From Arachidicoccus sp. (GTDB lineage Bacteria; Bacteroidota; Bacteroidia; Chitinophagales; Chitinophagaceae), in the NCBI GenBank assembly GCA_028283605.1, contig JAPWKH010000014.1, positions 124,001 through 188,000 of the forward strand: a DNA stretch of 64,000 bases. Direction: 5' to 3'. Positions 9,022-17,248 of this stretch are shown in pieces. A program made the translations under genes and the position numbers. How positions within the stretch are numbered: position 1 is the first letter of the stretch; every line of letters begins with the position of its first letter. The notes under the pieces are model-generated. The model saw only the letters and a program-made list of their open reading frames with translations. It was not told where the DNA came from and searched no databases.

Positions 9022-10935
9022 TTAAATCCTGATGCCGGCGCTTAATGTACACCATCTTCCCGGCAAAGGGATTACGCCGTTTTCAATATACTTTATATTC
9101 CATAGATTATTAATGTCGAACGATACATCAAAGCATGATTTGGTATAGCCCAGTCTAATATCCGTAAGGTTATATTGCTTTAAATTATAACCATCAATCG
9201 GATTTCCTGCATTGTATCTTTTAAGCAGTTTGTTATTTAGGCTCATTTCAATATGATTATAAAATGTTGCTGCGAGTCGTACAATCCATTGATGCTGTAA
9301 ACAATTTACGGCATATTTGGATATATAATTTTTTTCATCGCCATTCAGAGCTTTCCCTATAGTGGGTTTAAGATATGTATAGCCTGTATAAGCATTCAGG
9401 TTAAAATCTTTATTAATTTCCCATGTGTTGCTGATGTTGAAATTTGCACCGAATGTTTTAAGTGTTGTAAAATTTTCTACCTGCCATGGCTGAGTAGTAT
9501 CCGTTCTTACCCAATCTATAAAATCTTTACCGTTACGATAAAATGCGGATGTATTTATGAATGTTTCATGTTTGTTGTATTTAAAACCCAATTCATAGCT
9601 GGTCATGTGTTCGGGTTTTAGATTGGGGTTGCCGATATTGCCGGGATCGCTATAATACAAATCTGTAAATGTGGGCAATCTTTGGCCCATGCCGGCGTTG
9701 GCATAAATGCGCCAGTAATTATTTAAATTGTAACCAATGTCGATACTTGGATATGCATTAAATCCGAAAGCGGAATTTTGATTAAAAAACACATCGGCGT
9801 TTACATTTAACTTGTTTTGTAACGAATATTGGTATCCTAAGAAGCCGCCGTAATTTGTCCTATTTCTATTACCGAGATTTGTACTTCTTATACTTTCGTC
9901 ACGAATATTTATTCCCGCAAGTAAATTCCCCCAATTATTATAAATGATATTATCTGCTCCGAAATCGTACACATTGCTGTTGTGTATGTTTTCATAAATG
10001 CTCGGATTTTGTTTTACATATATATAATTGTCGTATCCGTGACGATAATTAAAATATGGTTTAATAGTCCAGTTTTCCTTTGCTTTAATGGACATTTTTG
10101 CAGATAGGGTTATATTGCGTACCGTTTCTTGCGCATTTACATCACCGGGAGCAGAGTAAAAATTATTAGCGCCATAGGCATTTTCAGAAAAACCGCCCAG
10201 CAATTGCAAATTGGTATTTTTATTAAGCGTTGCTTCGGAACTATACAGTATTTTTGAATTTCGATAAGCAGTATTATACCTGTAGCCATTACCTTTATCA
10301 TAACTACCTGCAAATGTATGGTTCCATTTATCGGAATGAATTTGCGCAACAGCTTCTGCTCCGAAATTAGTATATAAATTATTGGTACTGTCATCATGCA
10401 GGAACGATGATCCGCCGTAGCCTTTTACATATAATCCCGTATTATTGGATTGTTTCGTTACAATATTTATAACACCCATCATTGCGTTTACACCATATAT
10501 GCCGGCAGCAGCGCCTTTCAATACTTCAATGCGTTCTATAGCGTCTAATGGTATTGGAATTACGGATTGATTATGCCCTGTTTGCGGATCACTCATCTTA
10601 ATTCCATTAACAAGAATTAATGTCTGATCAAATGTACCGCCATCAATACCAATGTCTGCCTGTGTGCCGTTTGGCCCACGCTGACGAACATCTATCCCGG
10701 AGATGTAACTCAACACCTGATTCAATGAATTTACCGGAAGAGCTTTGATTTGCGCTGCTGTAATAACTTCAATATTACGGTTTTGTTTACTGAATGGAAT
10801 CTGCAGCTTTTCAGACATTACAACAATTTCACCAAGATCCTTTGTAACTGAAGAATCGCTCTGTGCATGTATTTGGGAAGAAAGAAACACGGAAAGAAGT
10901 GGTGATAAGCAAAAGAAAAATATATTTTTATTCAT
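9022..10935 (-). CDS. TonB-dependent outer-membrane receptor (BtuB-like)
   Basis: 637 residues with a signal peptide (about 1-24, cleaved after IHA), a TonB-box-like segment (GEIVVMSEK, about 31-39), a plug domain (about 50-165, with GIDVRQRGPNG, IERIEVLKG and GVNAMMGVINIVTK) and a 22-strand-type barrel ending in aromatic/hydrophobic strands (CTLSAGIRI). The short length, without a carboxypeptidase-like N-terminal domain, separates it from SusC proteins and fits vitamin B12 or siderophore-type receptors. I looked for a cobalamin riboswitch in the 250 bases upstream and saw none, so the substrate is unknown. The gene stands alone on the minus strand. Confidence 0.88.
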   Translation of the reverse strand: MNKNIFFFCLSPLLSVFLSSQIHAQSDSSVTKDLGEIVVMSEKLQIPFSKQNRNIEVITAAQIKALPVNSLNQVLSYISGIDVRQRGPNGTQADIGIDGGTFDQTLILVNGIKMSDPQTGHNQSVIPIPLDAIERIEVLKGAAAGIYGVNAMMGVINIVTKQSNNTGLYVKGYGGSSFLHDDSTNNLYTNFGAEAVAQIHSDKWNHTFAGSYDKGNGYRYNTAYRNSKILYSSEATLNKNTNLQLLGGFSENAYGANNFYSAPGDVNAQETVRNITLSAKMSIKAKENWTIKPYFNYRHGYDNYIYVKQNPSIYENIHNSNVYDFGADNIIYNNWGNLLAGINIRDESIRSTNLGNRNRTNYGGFLGYQYSLQNKLNVNADVFFNQNSAFGFNAYPSIDIGYNLNNYWRIYANAGMGQRLPTFTDLYYSDPGNIGNPNLKPEHMTSYELGFKYNKHETFINTSAFYRNGKDFIDWVRTDTTQPWQVENFTTLKTFGANFNISNTWEINKDFNLNAYTGYTYLKPTIGKALNGDEKNYISKYAVNCLQHQWIVRLAATFYNHIEMSLNNKLLKRYNAGNPIDGYNLKQYNLTDIRLGYTKSCFDVSFDINNLWNIKYIENGVIPLPGRWCTLSAGIRI

Positions 10936-11106
10936 TAACAGTTTTCACTATGGGATTAAAAAAATTAAGATGAATGCAGCAACATTATCTTAATATAAAA
11001 GTGCAGCAAGATAATTAATTAATGATTATGAATGTATCAAGTAGAAATAAAAAACGGATGGATAAATATTTAAAATTTCTACCGGTTTTGGTTAGATAAA
11101 ATGTTC

Positions 11107-11154
11107 AAAGGCTATATAAAGAAACTTTAAAATATTGTTCTTTATACAGCCTTT
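11107..11154. terminator. Long hairpin downstream of asd
   Basis: AAAGGCTATATAAAGAA pairs with TTCTTTATACAGCCTTT (17 positions, one G-U type difference) around a 14-base loop. It lies 35 bases beyond the asd stop codon and probably ends asd transcription on the minus strand. The rest of the gap 10936-11106 has no gene; TGCAGCAA occurs twice there as a direct repeat (10975-10982 and 11002-11009), meaning unknown. Confidence 0.5.
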
Positions 11155-11188
11155 AAATGAAAATTATGTACAGAACCGTTTGAACCGT

Positions 11189-12184
11189 TTAGGAAACAAT
11201 TAATCCTTTTTGCAATAAATATTCCGCAATTTGTACAGCATTGGTAGCTGCGCCTTTACGAAGATTATCGCTTACTATCCACATATTGAGTGTCTTTGGC
11301 TGGGTTTCATCACGGCGCAAACGGCCAACAAAAACCTCATCTCTTTCGTGGGCTAATAAAGGCATTGGATAAATATTTTCACTTACATTGTCCTGCAGTA
11401 CTACGCCATCGGCATTTGATAAAATGTTCTTTACTTCATTCAGGTCAAATTCATTTTCAAATTCAACATTTACGCTTTCGCTGTGGCCGCCAATCACCGG
11501 AATACGCACAGTAGTTGCAGTTACACGTATTGTATCGTCCCGCAATATTTTTTTTGTTTCGTTTACCATTTTCATTTCTTCTTTGGTATAACCATTATCA
11601 GTAAACACATCGATATGCGGAATTACATTTAAATCGATAGGATAAGGATATGCTTTTTCAGCTTCTATATTTTTTCTTTCTCCAAATAACTGATCAACAG
11701 CTTTTTTTCCTGTGCCAGTAACGCTTTGGTAAGTGCTTACCACAATACGATTGATTTTGTATTTCTTGTGCAAGGGATTTAAAGCCACTACCATTTGAAT
11801 GGTAGAACAATTTGGATTGGCAATAATTTTATCTTCCGAGGTAAGTGCATCGGCATTAATTTCCGGAACGACTAATTTTTTAGTTGTATCCATACGCCAT
11901 GCAGAAGAATTATCGATTACCGTAATACCGGCCGCTGCAAATTTCGGCGCCCATTCCAATGATGTTCCGCCGCCGGCAGAAAACAGAGCAACAGCAGGCT
12001 TTGCATCAATGGCTTCCTGCATGCCGATTACTTTGTATTTTTTTCCTTTAAATTCTACTTCTTTACCAACGCTTTTTTCTGAAGCAACGGGCAGCAATTC
12101 CGTTACGGGGAAATTTCTCTCTGCGAGTACTTGTAACATTTTAGTCCCTACCAATCCTGTGGCGCCTACAACAGCAACTTTCAT
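11189..12184 (-). CDS. asd: Aspartate-semialdehyde dehydrogenase
   Basis: 331 residues, the normal length. The enzyme reduces aspartyl phosphate to aspartate semialdehyde with NADPH, the branch-point step to lysine, threonine, methionine, isoleucine and diaminopimelate. Seen: the nucleotide-binding GATGLVG motif (7-13), the catalytic cysteine in NPNCSTIQM (Cys126), the substrate-binding QSVTGTGKKA segment and the active-site histidine in GGHSESVNV (His234). The ATG at 12184 starts right at MKVAVVGATG. An upstream leader with a short Lys/Thr/Ile-rich ORF and an intrinsic terminator (12215-12373) implies control by transcription attenuation. Confidence 0.97.
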   Translation of the reverse strand: MKVAVVGATGLVGTKMLQVLAERNFPVTELLPVASEKSVGKEVEFKGKKYKVIGMQEAIDAKPAVALFSAGGGTSLEWAPKFAAAGITVIDNSSAWRMDTTKKLVVPEINADALTSEDKIIANPNCSTIQMVVALNPLHKKYKINRIVVSTYQSVTGTGKKAVDQLFGERKNIEAEKAYPYPIDLNVIPHIDVFTDNGYTKEEMKMVNETKKILRDDTIRVTATTVRIPVIGGHSESVNVEFENEFDLNEVKNILSNADGVVLQDNVSENIYPMPLLAHERDEVFVGRLRRDETQPKTLNMWIVSDNLRKGAATNAVQIAEYLLQKGLIVS

Positions 12185-12214
12185 TTTATTTATTTTTTTA
12201 ATGAAAAATTTAGT

Positions 12215-12247
12215 GTAAAAAAAAGCCCTCCTGATTTAGGAAGGCTT
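12215..12247 (-). terminator. Intrinsic terminator/attenuator in the asd leader
   Basis: On the minus strand AAGCCTTCCT pairs with AGGAGGGCTT (10 bp with one G-U) around loop AAATC, followed at once by a run of at least eight U. It lies between the leader peptide and asd, 31 bases before the asd ATG, so it would stop transcription before the gene unless an alternative structure forms. The 5' arm CCTTCC is complementary to GGAAGG in the last codons of the leader peptide, a candidate antiterminator. Confidence 0.8.
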
Positions 12248-12277
12248 AATCTTTTATAGTTATTCATACAAAAAGTT

Positions 12278-12334
12278 TTACCCTTCCCTGTGAAATGGTG
12301 TAATCTTCTTTGTATGTTTCTTAATATTGTTCAT
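12278..12334 (-). CDS. Candidate attenuation leader peptide for asd (18 aa)
   Basis: ATG 12334-12332 to TAA 12280-12278 encodes MNNIKKHTKKITPFHREG. Ten of eighteen residues are Lys, Thr, Ile or Asn, that is, aspartate-family amino acids, with two KK pairs and HT/IT in the middle. The end codons AGG GAA GGG contain GGAAGG, which can pair with CCTTCC of the terminator's 5' arm. A ribosome stalled at the Lys/Thr codons would leave it free, giving antitermination. A ribosome reaching the stop would cover it, giving termination. The ORF begins only about 8 bases after the -7 box, so it may be nearly leaderless. Function is inferred from layout. Confidence 0.65.
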   Translation of the reverse strand: MNNIKKHTKKITPFHREG

Positions 12335-12342
12335 TGTGGGTA

Positions 12343-12373
12343 CGAATATATTAAAGGTAATTTAATTGACAAA
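12343..12373 (-). promoter_or_regulatory. Promoter of the asd leader (TTTG-N19-TATATTCG)
   Basis: On the minus strand TTTG (12373-12370) is followed by 19 bases and TATATTCG (12350-12343), a 7/8 match to the TAnnTTTG -7 box at the usual Bacteroidota spacing. It lies directly upstream of the leader peptide. Confidence 0.6.
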
Positions 12374-12420
12374 AAATATTGTAAAATTTATGCAGTAATG
12401 TTTTTTAATTATAAATAAAA

Positions 12421-12450
12421 AACAGCTCACTTTTTAATTGAGCTGTTTTT
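12421..12450. terminator. Terminator hairpin after the barrel-protein gene
   Basis: AACAGCTCA pairs with TGAGCTGTT around a 9-base loop, with A- and T-rich runs on both sides, so it can act on either strand. It lies 18 bases beyond the stop of the minus-strand barrel gene. Confidence 0.7.
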
Positions 12451-12467
12451 ATATGAGTATTAATATT

Positions 12468-13187
12468 TTAGAACCTTATACCGGCTGTTAAAAAGAAAGC
12501 ATTGTTGCGAATTGAACCATCTGTTTGGTAGTAATCGTTATTTAATACATTTGTTATTCCAAATTGATAGCGGGCTGAAAAACCAAATTTAGGGCCGGGT
12601 CTTCCATTATTTGGGAAATAATATTCCAAACCAACTAAACCGGAAAGTTCATTTTTATGATATCCATCTTTTACGTCTACACTAGTAATATCAGGTTTTG
12701 GATAGCTTGTAGGATATGTATGAGCGCTTAACAAATAACCATATTGCGGACCAAAAAATATACCAACACCTGTAAATGGTTCTTGATATTTAAATAGAAT
12801 AGGAACATTTAAATAATTCATACGCAATTTTACACCACCTCCATAATCATCATCTGATGATGCATCTTGATAATATTTTGTACCCATATTTGTGTACGTT
12901 ACTTCAGGCTGAATGTACCATCCGTAGCTGATGGGCAAGGCTAATTGTATTCCTGCAATTCCGCCGGCAATAGCGTCGTCAGATTGACTGTACCCGTCAT
13001 TGGATTCCCATTGATTAGATACAGATAAACCACCGAAGATACCTATTTGCGGCTGAATTATTACATTATTTCCTCTGCGGATTTGACCGAATGATACCGA
13101 TGCTGCTAAAGCAAATAAGCCAATCAATATTTTTTCATTTTTTATAATTTTAAAGCTATTAGAATTTTTAAAAATTACATTACACAA
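12468..13187 (-). CDS. Outer-membrane beta-barrel protein, PorT/OmpX-like
   Basis: A small secreted barrel protein. After the signal segment KILIGLFALAASVSFGQ come amphipathic strands (QPQIGIFGGLSV, YGWYIQPEVTYTNMG, GVKLRMNYLNVPILFKYQ, GKFGFSARYQFGITNV-type) and a C-terminal aromatic strand FLTAGIRF, the usual barrel-assembly signal. This pattern fits the outer-membrane beta-barrel family common in Bacteroidota; ligand and role are unknown. The only in-frame start in the sequence as given is TTG 13187. An ATG at 13138-13136 is out of frame by one base. One more A in the A6 run (T6 at 13130-13135 on the plus strand) would give a classical MKKILIGLF signal peptide. The true start is therefore probably 13138 with an indel. 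Confidence 0.75.
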   Translation of the reverse strand: MCNVIFKNSNSFKIIKNEKILIGLFALAASVSFGQIRRGNNVIIQPQIGIFGGLSVSNQWESNDGYSQSDDAIAGGIAGIQLALPISYGWYIQPEVTYTNMGTKYYQDASSDDDYGGGVKLRMNYLNVPILFKYQEPFTGVGIFFGPQYGYLLSAHTYPTSYPKPDITSVDVKDGYHKNELSGLVGLEYYFPNNGRPGPKFGFSARYQFGITNVLNNDYYQTDGSIRNNAFFLTAGIRF

Positions 13188-13270
13188 ATATAATTCAAAG
13201 AGTTATGAAAATTAGAATTACTGTAATTGCATAAGTTTAAAACCTTGTAAAAAATAATTAAAAACAAAAG

Positions 13271-14248
13271 TTAAACGGTTAATAAACTACAGCCACGTAA
13301 ATCGCTGTTGTCCAATCTGCCAAATACCTCGAAATAATCTTTTGTAATATTGCCTACATCATCTGTGGCGATAAAACTGCAACTGTAAATATTCGCAAGA
13401 TCAACAATGTTGATCAATCCTCTCCCTATTGCTGAAATTTGCAACGGATCATTTTCGTCTCTGACTAATACCTTCATCCACAGCGGGCATTGATATTTTC
13501 CATCTTCTGAAGAATATGCCTGGCTCAATAACTCCGTCATCCCATATTCAGATTGCACTTTATCAATTCCTAAATTATTTTTTAATATTTCATGTACTTC
13601 TTCGCGCGTCAATTCTTTTTTTCTGCCTTTCATTCCGCCGGTATCTATTACAATTGTGTTGCTGAGTTTTACAGGAAACTGTTCTGCAAAATCAAGAAGT
13701 GCAAAAGTAACGCCAAACAGAATTGTTTTTTGCTTTTCTTGTTCAAGCTTTTTAAGAATATTATATACCTTGTTGTATTCGTATAAATAAAATCCGCTAT
13801 CGGAATTTTTGGATAAGGAAATAAGCTCGTTCATCATGTATACCAATGACGAATTTCCTTTTTCCAGATAATTAGGTAAAAGGCCTAAAATGCAATAGCC
13901 ATCTATATTTCCATAAAATTTCTCAAAGCATTTTATAAAACTATTTTTATAAATGGCTGCATATTTTACATAATGTTTGCTGTTGACGGTTTGGGTAGTT
14001 CCGCTGCTTTCAAAAATAATTTCCGGTTCAAAAACATTGCATACAACTTTATGTGTTTTGAAAAAAGATATAGGTAAAAAAGGAATTTTTTCTATCGAGT
14101 TAATTGATGAAATATCTGTTTTTAAAAGATCGCACCAATCTTTATACACAATATTATTTTCATACTGAAAGTGAAAAACTTTCAATATTTGTTGAAAATC
14201 TATTTCCCGGCCCGAAAGAATGTTATCTGTGAGGTTTTTAACTGACAT
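13271..14248 (-). CDS. LuxE-like acyl-protein synthetase/acyltransferase
   Basis: 325 residues resembling the LuxE (acyl-protein synthetase) branch of adenylate-forming enzymes. Seen: FLPISFFKTHKV near the N-terminus, the ATP-phosphate loop equivalent ESSGTTQTV (about 80-88), IVIDTGGMKGRKKELTREE, and the SEYGMTELLSQAY motif (about 237-249), followed by LVRDENDP. In Bacteroidota such stand-alone LuxE homologues occur without lux genes; the substrate is not known, but activation of a carboxylic acid is likely. No bioluminescence genes lie nearby. The start at ATG 14248 gives a full-length family member. Confidence 0.8.
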   Translation of the reverse strand: MSVKNLTDNILSGREIDFQQILKVFHFQYENNIVYKDWCDLLKTDISSINSIEKIPFLPISFFKTHKVVCNVFEPEIIFESSGTTQTVNSKHYVKYAAIYKNSFIKCFEKFYGNIDGYCILGLLPNYLEKGNSSLVYMMNELISLSKNSDSGFYLYEYNKVYNILKKLEQEKQKTILFGVTFALLDFAEQFPVKLSNTIVIDTGGMKGRKKELTREEVHEILKNNLGIDKVQSEYGMTELLSQAYSSEDGKYQCPLWMKVLVRDENDPLQISAIGRGLINIVDLANIYSCSFIATDDVGNITKDYFEVFGRLDNSDLRGCSLLTV

Positions 14249-14426
14249 GGAAAAATAATTTGCAAAGGTAACGTATTCAACCTGCCACGTCTTATTTGTA
14301 ATACGATAATTTTTCTAAAAATGTATCTGTAAGAATATTGAGATTATGTTTTATAAAATATCATCAAACATGCTGTAATTCTGTTTTTAAAAGACGAAAA
14401 GGCTTACCTTGCCGAAAATTAGAATT

Positions 14427-14886
14427 ATGCAGAAAGCGAAAAAAGGTGATAAAGTAAAAGTACATTATCATGGAAAATTAACCGACGGAACAACTTTTGA
14501 CAGCAGTGAAGGGCCGCTCTCCGCTTGAGTTTGAAGTAGGCAGCGGACAAGTGATTCCCGGATTTGATGATGGCGTTACAGGTCTGGAAATAGGAGAGAA
14601 GCGTACTGTGCAAATTCCTGCTGAACAAGCTTACGGCCCCGTTGAGGAAGAGCAAATCGTGGAATTCCCGAAAGACCAGTTCCCTCCGGATATGACACCG
14701 GAAGTAGGTATGCCTTTACAAATGAGCAATAATCAGGGACAAACTTTTCAAGTAGTGGTAAAAGAGGTAAAAGACGATGTGGTGATATTGGATGCTAATC
14801 ATCCGTTGGCAGGCAAAGATTTAATCTTTGATATAGAACTCGTGGATATAGTTCCCGGTAAATCTTCTTTGATTATTACAGAATAA
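14427..14886 (+). pseudogene. FKBP-type peptidyl-prolyl isomerase, SlyD-like (single-base frameshift)
   Basis: The frame from ATG 14427 reads [21 protein letters not shown] and TTFDSSEG, then stops. A one-base skip within GGGCC (14511-14515) continues as [20 protein letters not shown], the standard FKBP core, to TAA 14886. The joined protein has about 152 residues. The insertion region (VEEEQIVEFPKDQFPPDM...) and the final GKDLIFDIELVDI resemble SlyD-type FKBPs with an insert-in-flap chaperone domain. Predicted cytoplasmic prolyl isomerase/chaperone. The shift is a single extra base in an otherwise conserved gene and may be a sequencing error. Confidence 0.85.
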
Positions 14887-14971
14887 AAATCGCCTGTTAT
14901 TTCATAATGAAGTTATGTCTCTGTAATGGCGATATAACTTCTTTGTATTATAAGGGCAACACGGATCGCAT

Positions 14972-15202
14972 CTATTCTTTCACTTCTTCAAAATCTATAT
15001 AGTCTCCTGCTTTTTCTGTAAATACTTTAATTTTTTCTTCCGTATCGGAATTTGTATTTACAACAGGCGCGGTTGATTGCTTCTTTATATTATTTATATT
15101 TTCCCTTACATTTTTTGTAGTCCGCCATAGTGGTAATACAAAACCAACAATAAGGCGGAATATAAAATATAATATAAAGGCTAATAGTACATATCCAAAC
15201 AT
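14972..15202 (-). CDS. Small single-span membrane protein, DUF4834-like
   Basis: 76 residues: one N-terminal transmembrane helix (about 3-25, VLLAFILYFIFRLIVGFVLP), a basic stretch, and an acidic C-terminus ending GDYIDFEEVKE. The GDYIDFEE ending and the overall plan match the DUF4834 family of Bacteroidota, function unknown. It lies just downstream of RNase HII on the same strand (70 bases), so they may be co-transcribed. Confidence 0.75.
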   Translation of the reverse strand: MFGYVLLAFILYFIFRLIVGFVLPLWRTTKNVRENINNIKKQSTAPVVNTNSDTEEKIKVFTEKAGDYIDFEEVKE

Positions 15203-15272
15203 TAAGCAAAGATATTCCTTACCAATATATGCACATTCAAAAGATGAAATAATTTGTCAAACGCTTAACAAC

Positions 15273-15869
15273 TTAAAAGATGCTTAATTGTCTTGGCAAA
15301 ATATTAAAACTCTTTCTATGATGTGCACATAAGCCATATTCGTCAATGGCTTTTCTGTGTTCTGCTGTGCCGTAACCTTTATTTTTGTGCCATGCATATT
15401 CGGGATGTTGCTTATGCAAAGCGCGCATATATTCATCTCTGTGTGTTTTGGCCAAAATACTTGCAGCAGCAATATTGGCATATAATCCATCTCCTTTAAT
15501 GATGCATGTATGCTGAATATTTTTAAAAGGCTTAAACCGGTTTCCGTCAATAGATAAAAATTCAACAGTTAAATTAAGTTGTTCGATGGCTTTATGCATC
15601 GCTTTTATGGATGCATTAAGGATATTCAATTCATCGATTTCAGTTACATCGCAACTAGCAACTGCATATGCTATAGCTTCTTTCTCAATAAAGATTCTAA
15701 GTTCATTGCGGTCATTTTCCTTAACCTGTTTGCTGTCGTTTAATTTGGGATGATGAAAACCTTTAGGCAATATTACAGCAGCTGCAAATACAGGCCCTGC
15801 ATAGCAACCTCTGCCAGCTTCGTCACAGCCTGCCTCAATTAAGTTGTCCTGATATTGAGATTGTAACAT
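15273..15869 (-). CDS. rnhB: Ribonuclease HII
   Basis: 198 residues from ATG 15869. RNase HII cleaves the RNA strand of RNA-DNA hybrids and excises misincorporated ribonucleotides. Seen: EAGCDEAGRGCYAGPV with the paired catalytic Asp-Glu, LNDSKQV, SIDGNRFKP, and AAASILAKTHRDEYM with a further catalytic Asp, ending in HRKSFN. The frame extends 10 codons upstream to 15899, but family members start with ML.S...DNLIEAGCDEAGRG, so the internal ATG 15869 is preferred. Confidence 0.95.
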   Translation of the reverse strand: MLQSQYQDNLIEAGCDEAGRGCYAGPVFAAAVILPKGFHHPKLNDSKQVKENDRNELRIFIEKEAIAYAVASCDVTEIDELNILNASIKAMHKAIEQLNLTVEFLSIDGNRFKPFKNIQHTCIIKGDGLYANIAAASILAKTHRDEYMRALHKQHPEYAWHKNKGYGTAEHRKAIDEYGLCAHHRKSFNILPRQLSIF

Positions 15870-15934
15870 GTAAACAAAAGTATAATAATACCTGTTCAAA
15901 ACGAAAAAGAGAATTATCTAAATCTTTTTCAACG

Positions 15935-15942
15935 TAATTTTG
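15935..15942 (+). promoter_or_regulatory. -7 box (TAATTTTG) upstream of mqnE
   Basis: Exact TAnnTTTG match 20 bases before the mqnE ATG, in the divergent gap between rnhB and mqnE. No TTG -33 element is obvious. Confidence 0.45.
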
Positions 15943-15962
15943 TAAGATAAATTCTAATAGAT

Positions 15963-17144
15963 ATGCAAGGCATTCAAACAGTAGGTATTGAAAAATTAAT
16001 TGATGAAGAAAAAGATTCGGCTTTAAAAAACATAGGCTATAAAATTTTGAATGAGGAAAGAATAAGTTTTGATGAAGGTGTATTGCTTTTTGAAAAAGCT
16101 TCTTTAGGTTTTGTCGGAGCGCTGGCAAATTTTGTCCGAGAAAAGAAAAATGGAAACAACGTTTATTTCAACAGAAATTTCCATATAGAACCTACGAATG
16201 TATGCGTATTCACATGCGCGTTTTGTTCTTATTCGAGATTGTACAAGCATCGTGAAGAAGGCTGGGAGCTGAGTGAAGAACAGATGATGCATATTGTAAA
16301 AAGCTATGATAATAAACCTGTAACGGAAGTACATATTGTCGGCGGCGTACATCCAAAACTTAATCTTAATTTTTTTATTAATTTAATGAAGAAGATTAAA
16401 GCACATCGCCCCGAATTGCATATAAAAGGATATACTGCCGTTGAGTTGGACTACATGTTCCGCAAAGCCAAAGTATCTGTAGAAGAAGGTATGCAAATGT
16501 TAAAAGATGCAGGTTTGCAATCATTGCCCGGCGGCGGTGCAGAAATTTTTCATACAGATATAAGAGAACAAATTTGTGCCGATAAAGTAGATGCGGAAGG
16601 CTGGCTGAATATTCATAAAGCGGCACATAATCTGGGAATGCATACCAATGCTACCATGCTGTTTGGCCATATCGAAAAATACGAACACCGGATTGATCAC
16701 ATGGACAGGCTGCGCAATTTGCAGGATGAAACCGGGGGTTTTAATACCTTTATTCCATTAAAGTTCAGGAATCAAAACAATGATATGTCTAATATTCCGG
16801 AAAGCAGCGTGGTGGAAGATATGCGCTTATATGCTATCTCACGCTTGTATCTCGACAACTTTCCGCATCTGAAAGCGTATTGGCCAATGCTTGGCAGGCA
16901 AAATGCGCAACTTTCTCTGAGCTTTGGCGTAGATGATCTGGATGGTACAATTGACGATACTACAAAAATTTATTCCATGGCCGGCAGCGAAGAACAGAAG
17001 CCCGCATTATCAACTGTAGAACTGGTAGCGCTTATAAAACAAGCCGGAAGAACGCCGGTAGAGCGGGACACGTTGTATAATGTAATCAAAGATTACAGCA
17101 ATGAAGATATAAATACTTTAGCTGCCAATCCGCATTATAACTAA
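15963..17144 (+). CDS. mqnE: Aminofutalosine synthase (radical SAM)
   Basis: 393 residues. MqnE joins enolpyruvyl-benzoate and the adenosyl part of SAM to make aminofutalosine, the first committed product of the futalosine menaquinone route. The [4Fe-4S] motif CVFTCAFC (Cys81, Cys85, Cys88) follows HIEPTNV. The GGVHPKLN and LPGGGAEIF segments and the later TNATMLFGHIE/ETGGFNTFIPLKF segments are characteristic of the MqnE/MqnC/CofGH group, with the wording closest to MqnE. The MqnP-like prenyltransferase at 6544 supports the pathway. ATG 15963 gives a full-length protein. Confidence 0.92.
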   Translation: MQGIQTVGIEKLIDEEKDSALKNIGYKILNEERISFDEGVLLFEKASLGFVGALANFVREKKNGNNVYFNRNFHIEPTNVCVFTCAFCSYSRLYKHREEGWELSEEQMMHIVKSYDNKPVTEVHIVGGVHPKLNLNFFINLMKKIKAHRPELHIKGYTAVELDYMFRKAKVSVEEGMQMLKDAGLQSLPGGGAEIFHTDIREQICADKVDAEGWLNIHKAAHNLGMHTNATMLFGHIEKYEHRIDHMDRLRNLQDETGGFNTFIPLKFRNQNNDMSNIPESSVVEDMRLYAISRLYLDNFPHLKAYWPMLGRQNAQLSLSFGVDDLDGTIDDTTKIYSMAGSEEQKPALSTVELVALIKQAGRTPVERDTLYNVIKDYSNEDINTLAANPHYN

Positions 17145-17194
17145 GCAGGCTGTTAAAAAAAATCAATAGATATAAGATTTTATTGCAAAAAAAT

Positions 17195-17219
17195 GGCGAA
17201 TCAGAAATCCTGACTCGCC
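17195..17219. terminator. Convergent terminator between mqnE and GH92
   Basis: GGCGAATCAG pairs with CTGACTCGCC (one mismatch) around AAATC, flanked by an A-run on the left and TTTATTAATTTTT on the right. It can serve both converging genes. Confidence 0.65.
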
Positions 17220-17248
17220 TTTATTAATTTTTAGTACGAATATTTTAT

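Noticed and set aside
10936-11188. Possible cobalamin riboswitch upstream of the BtuB-like receptor
   Set aside because: No B12-box-like conserved sequence or expected long structured leader is visible; only a short direct repeat and the asd terminator.
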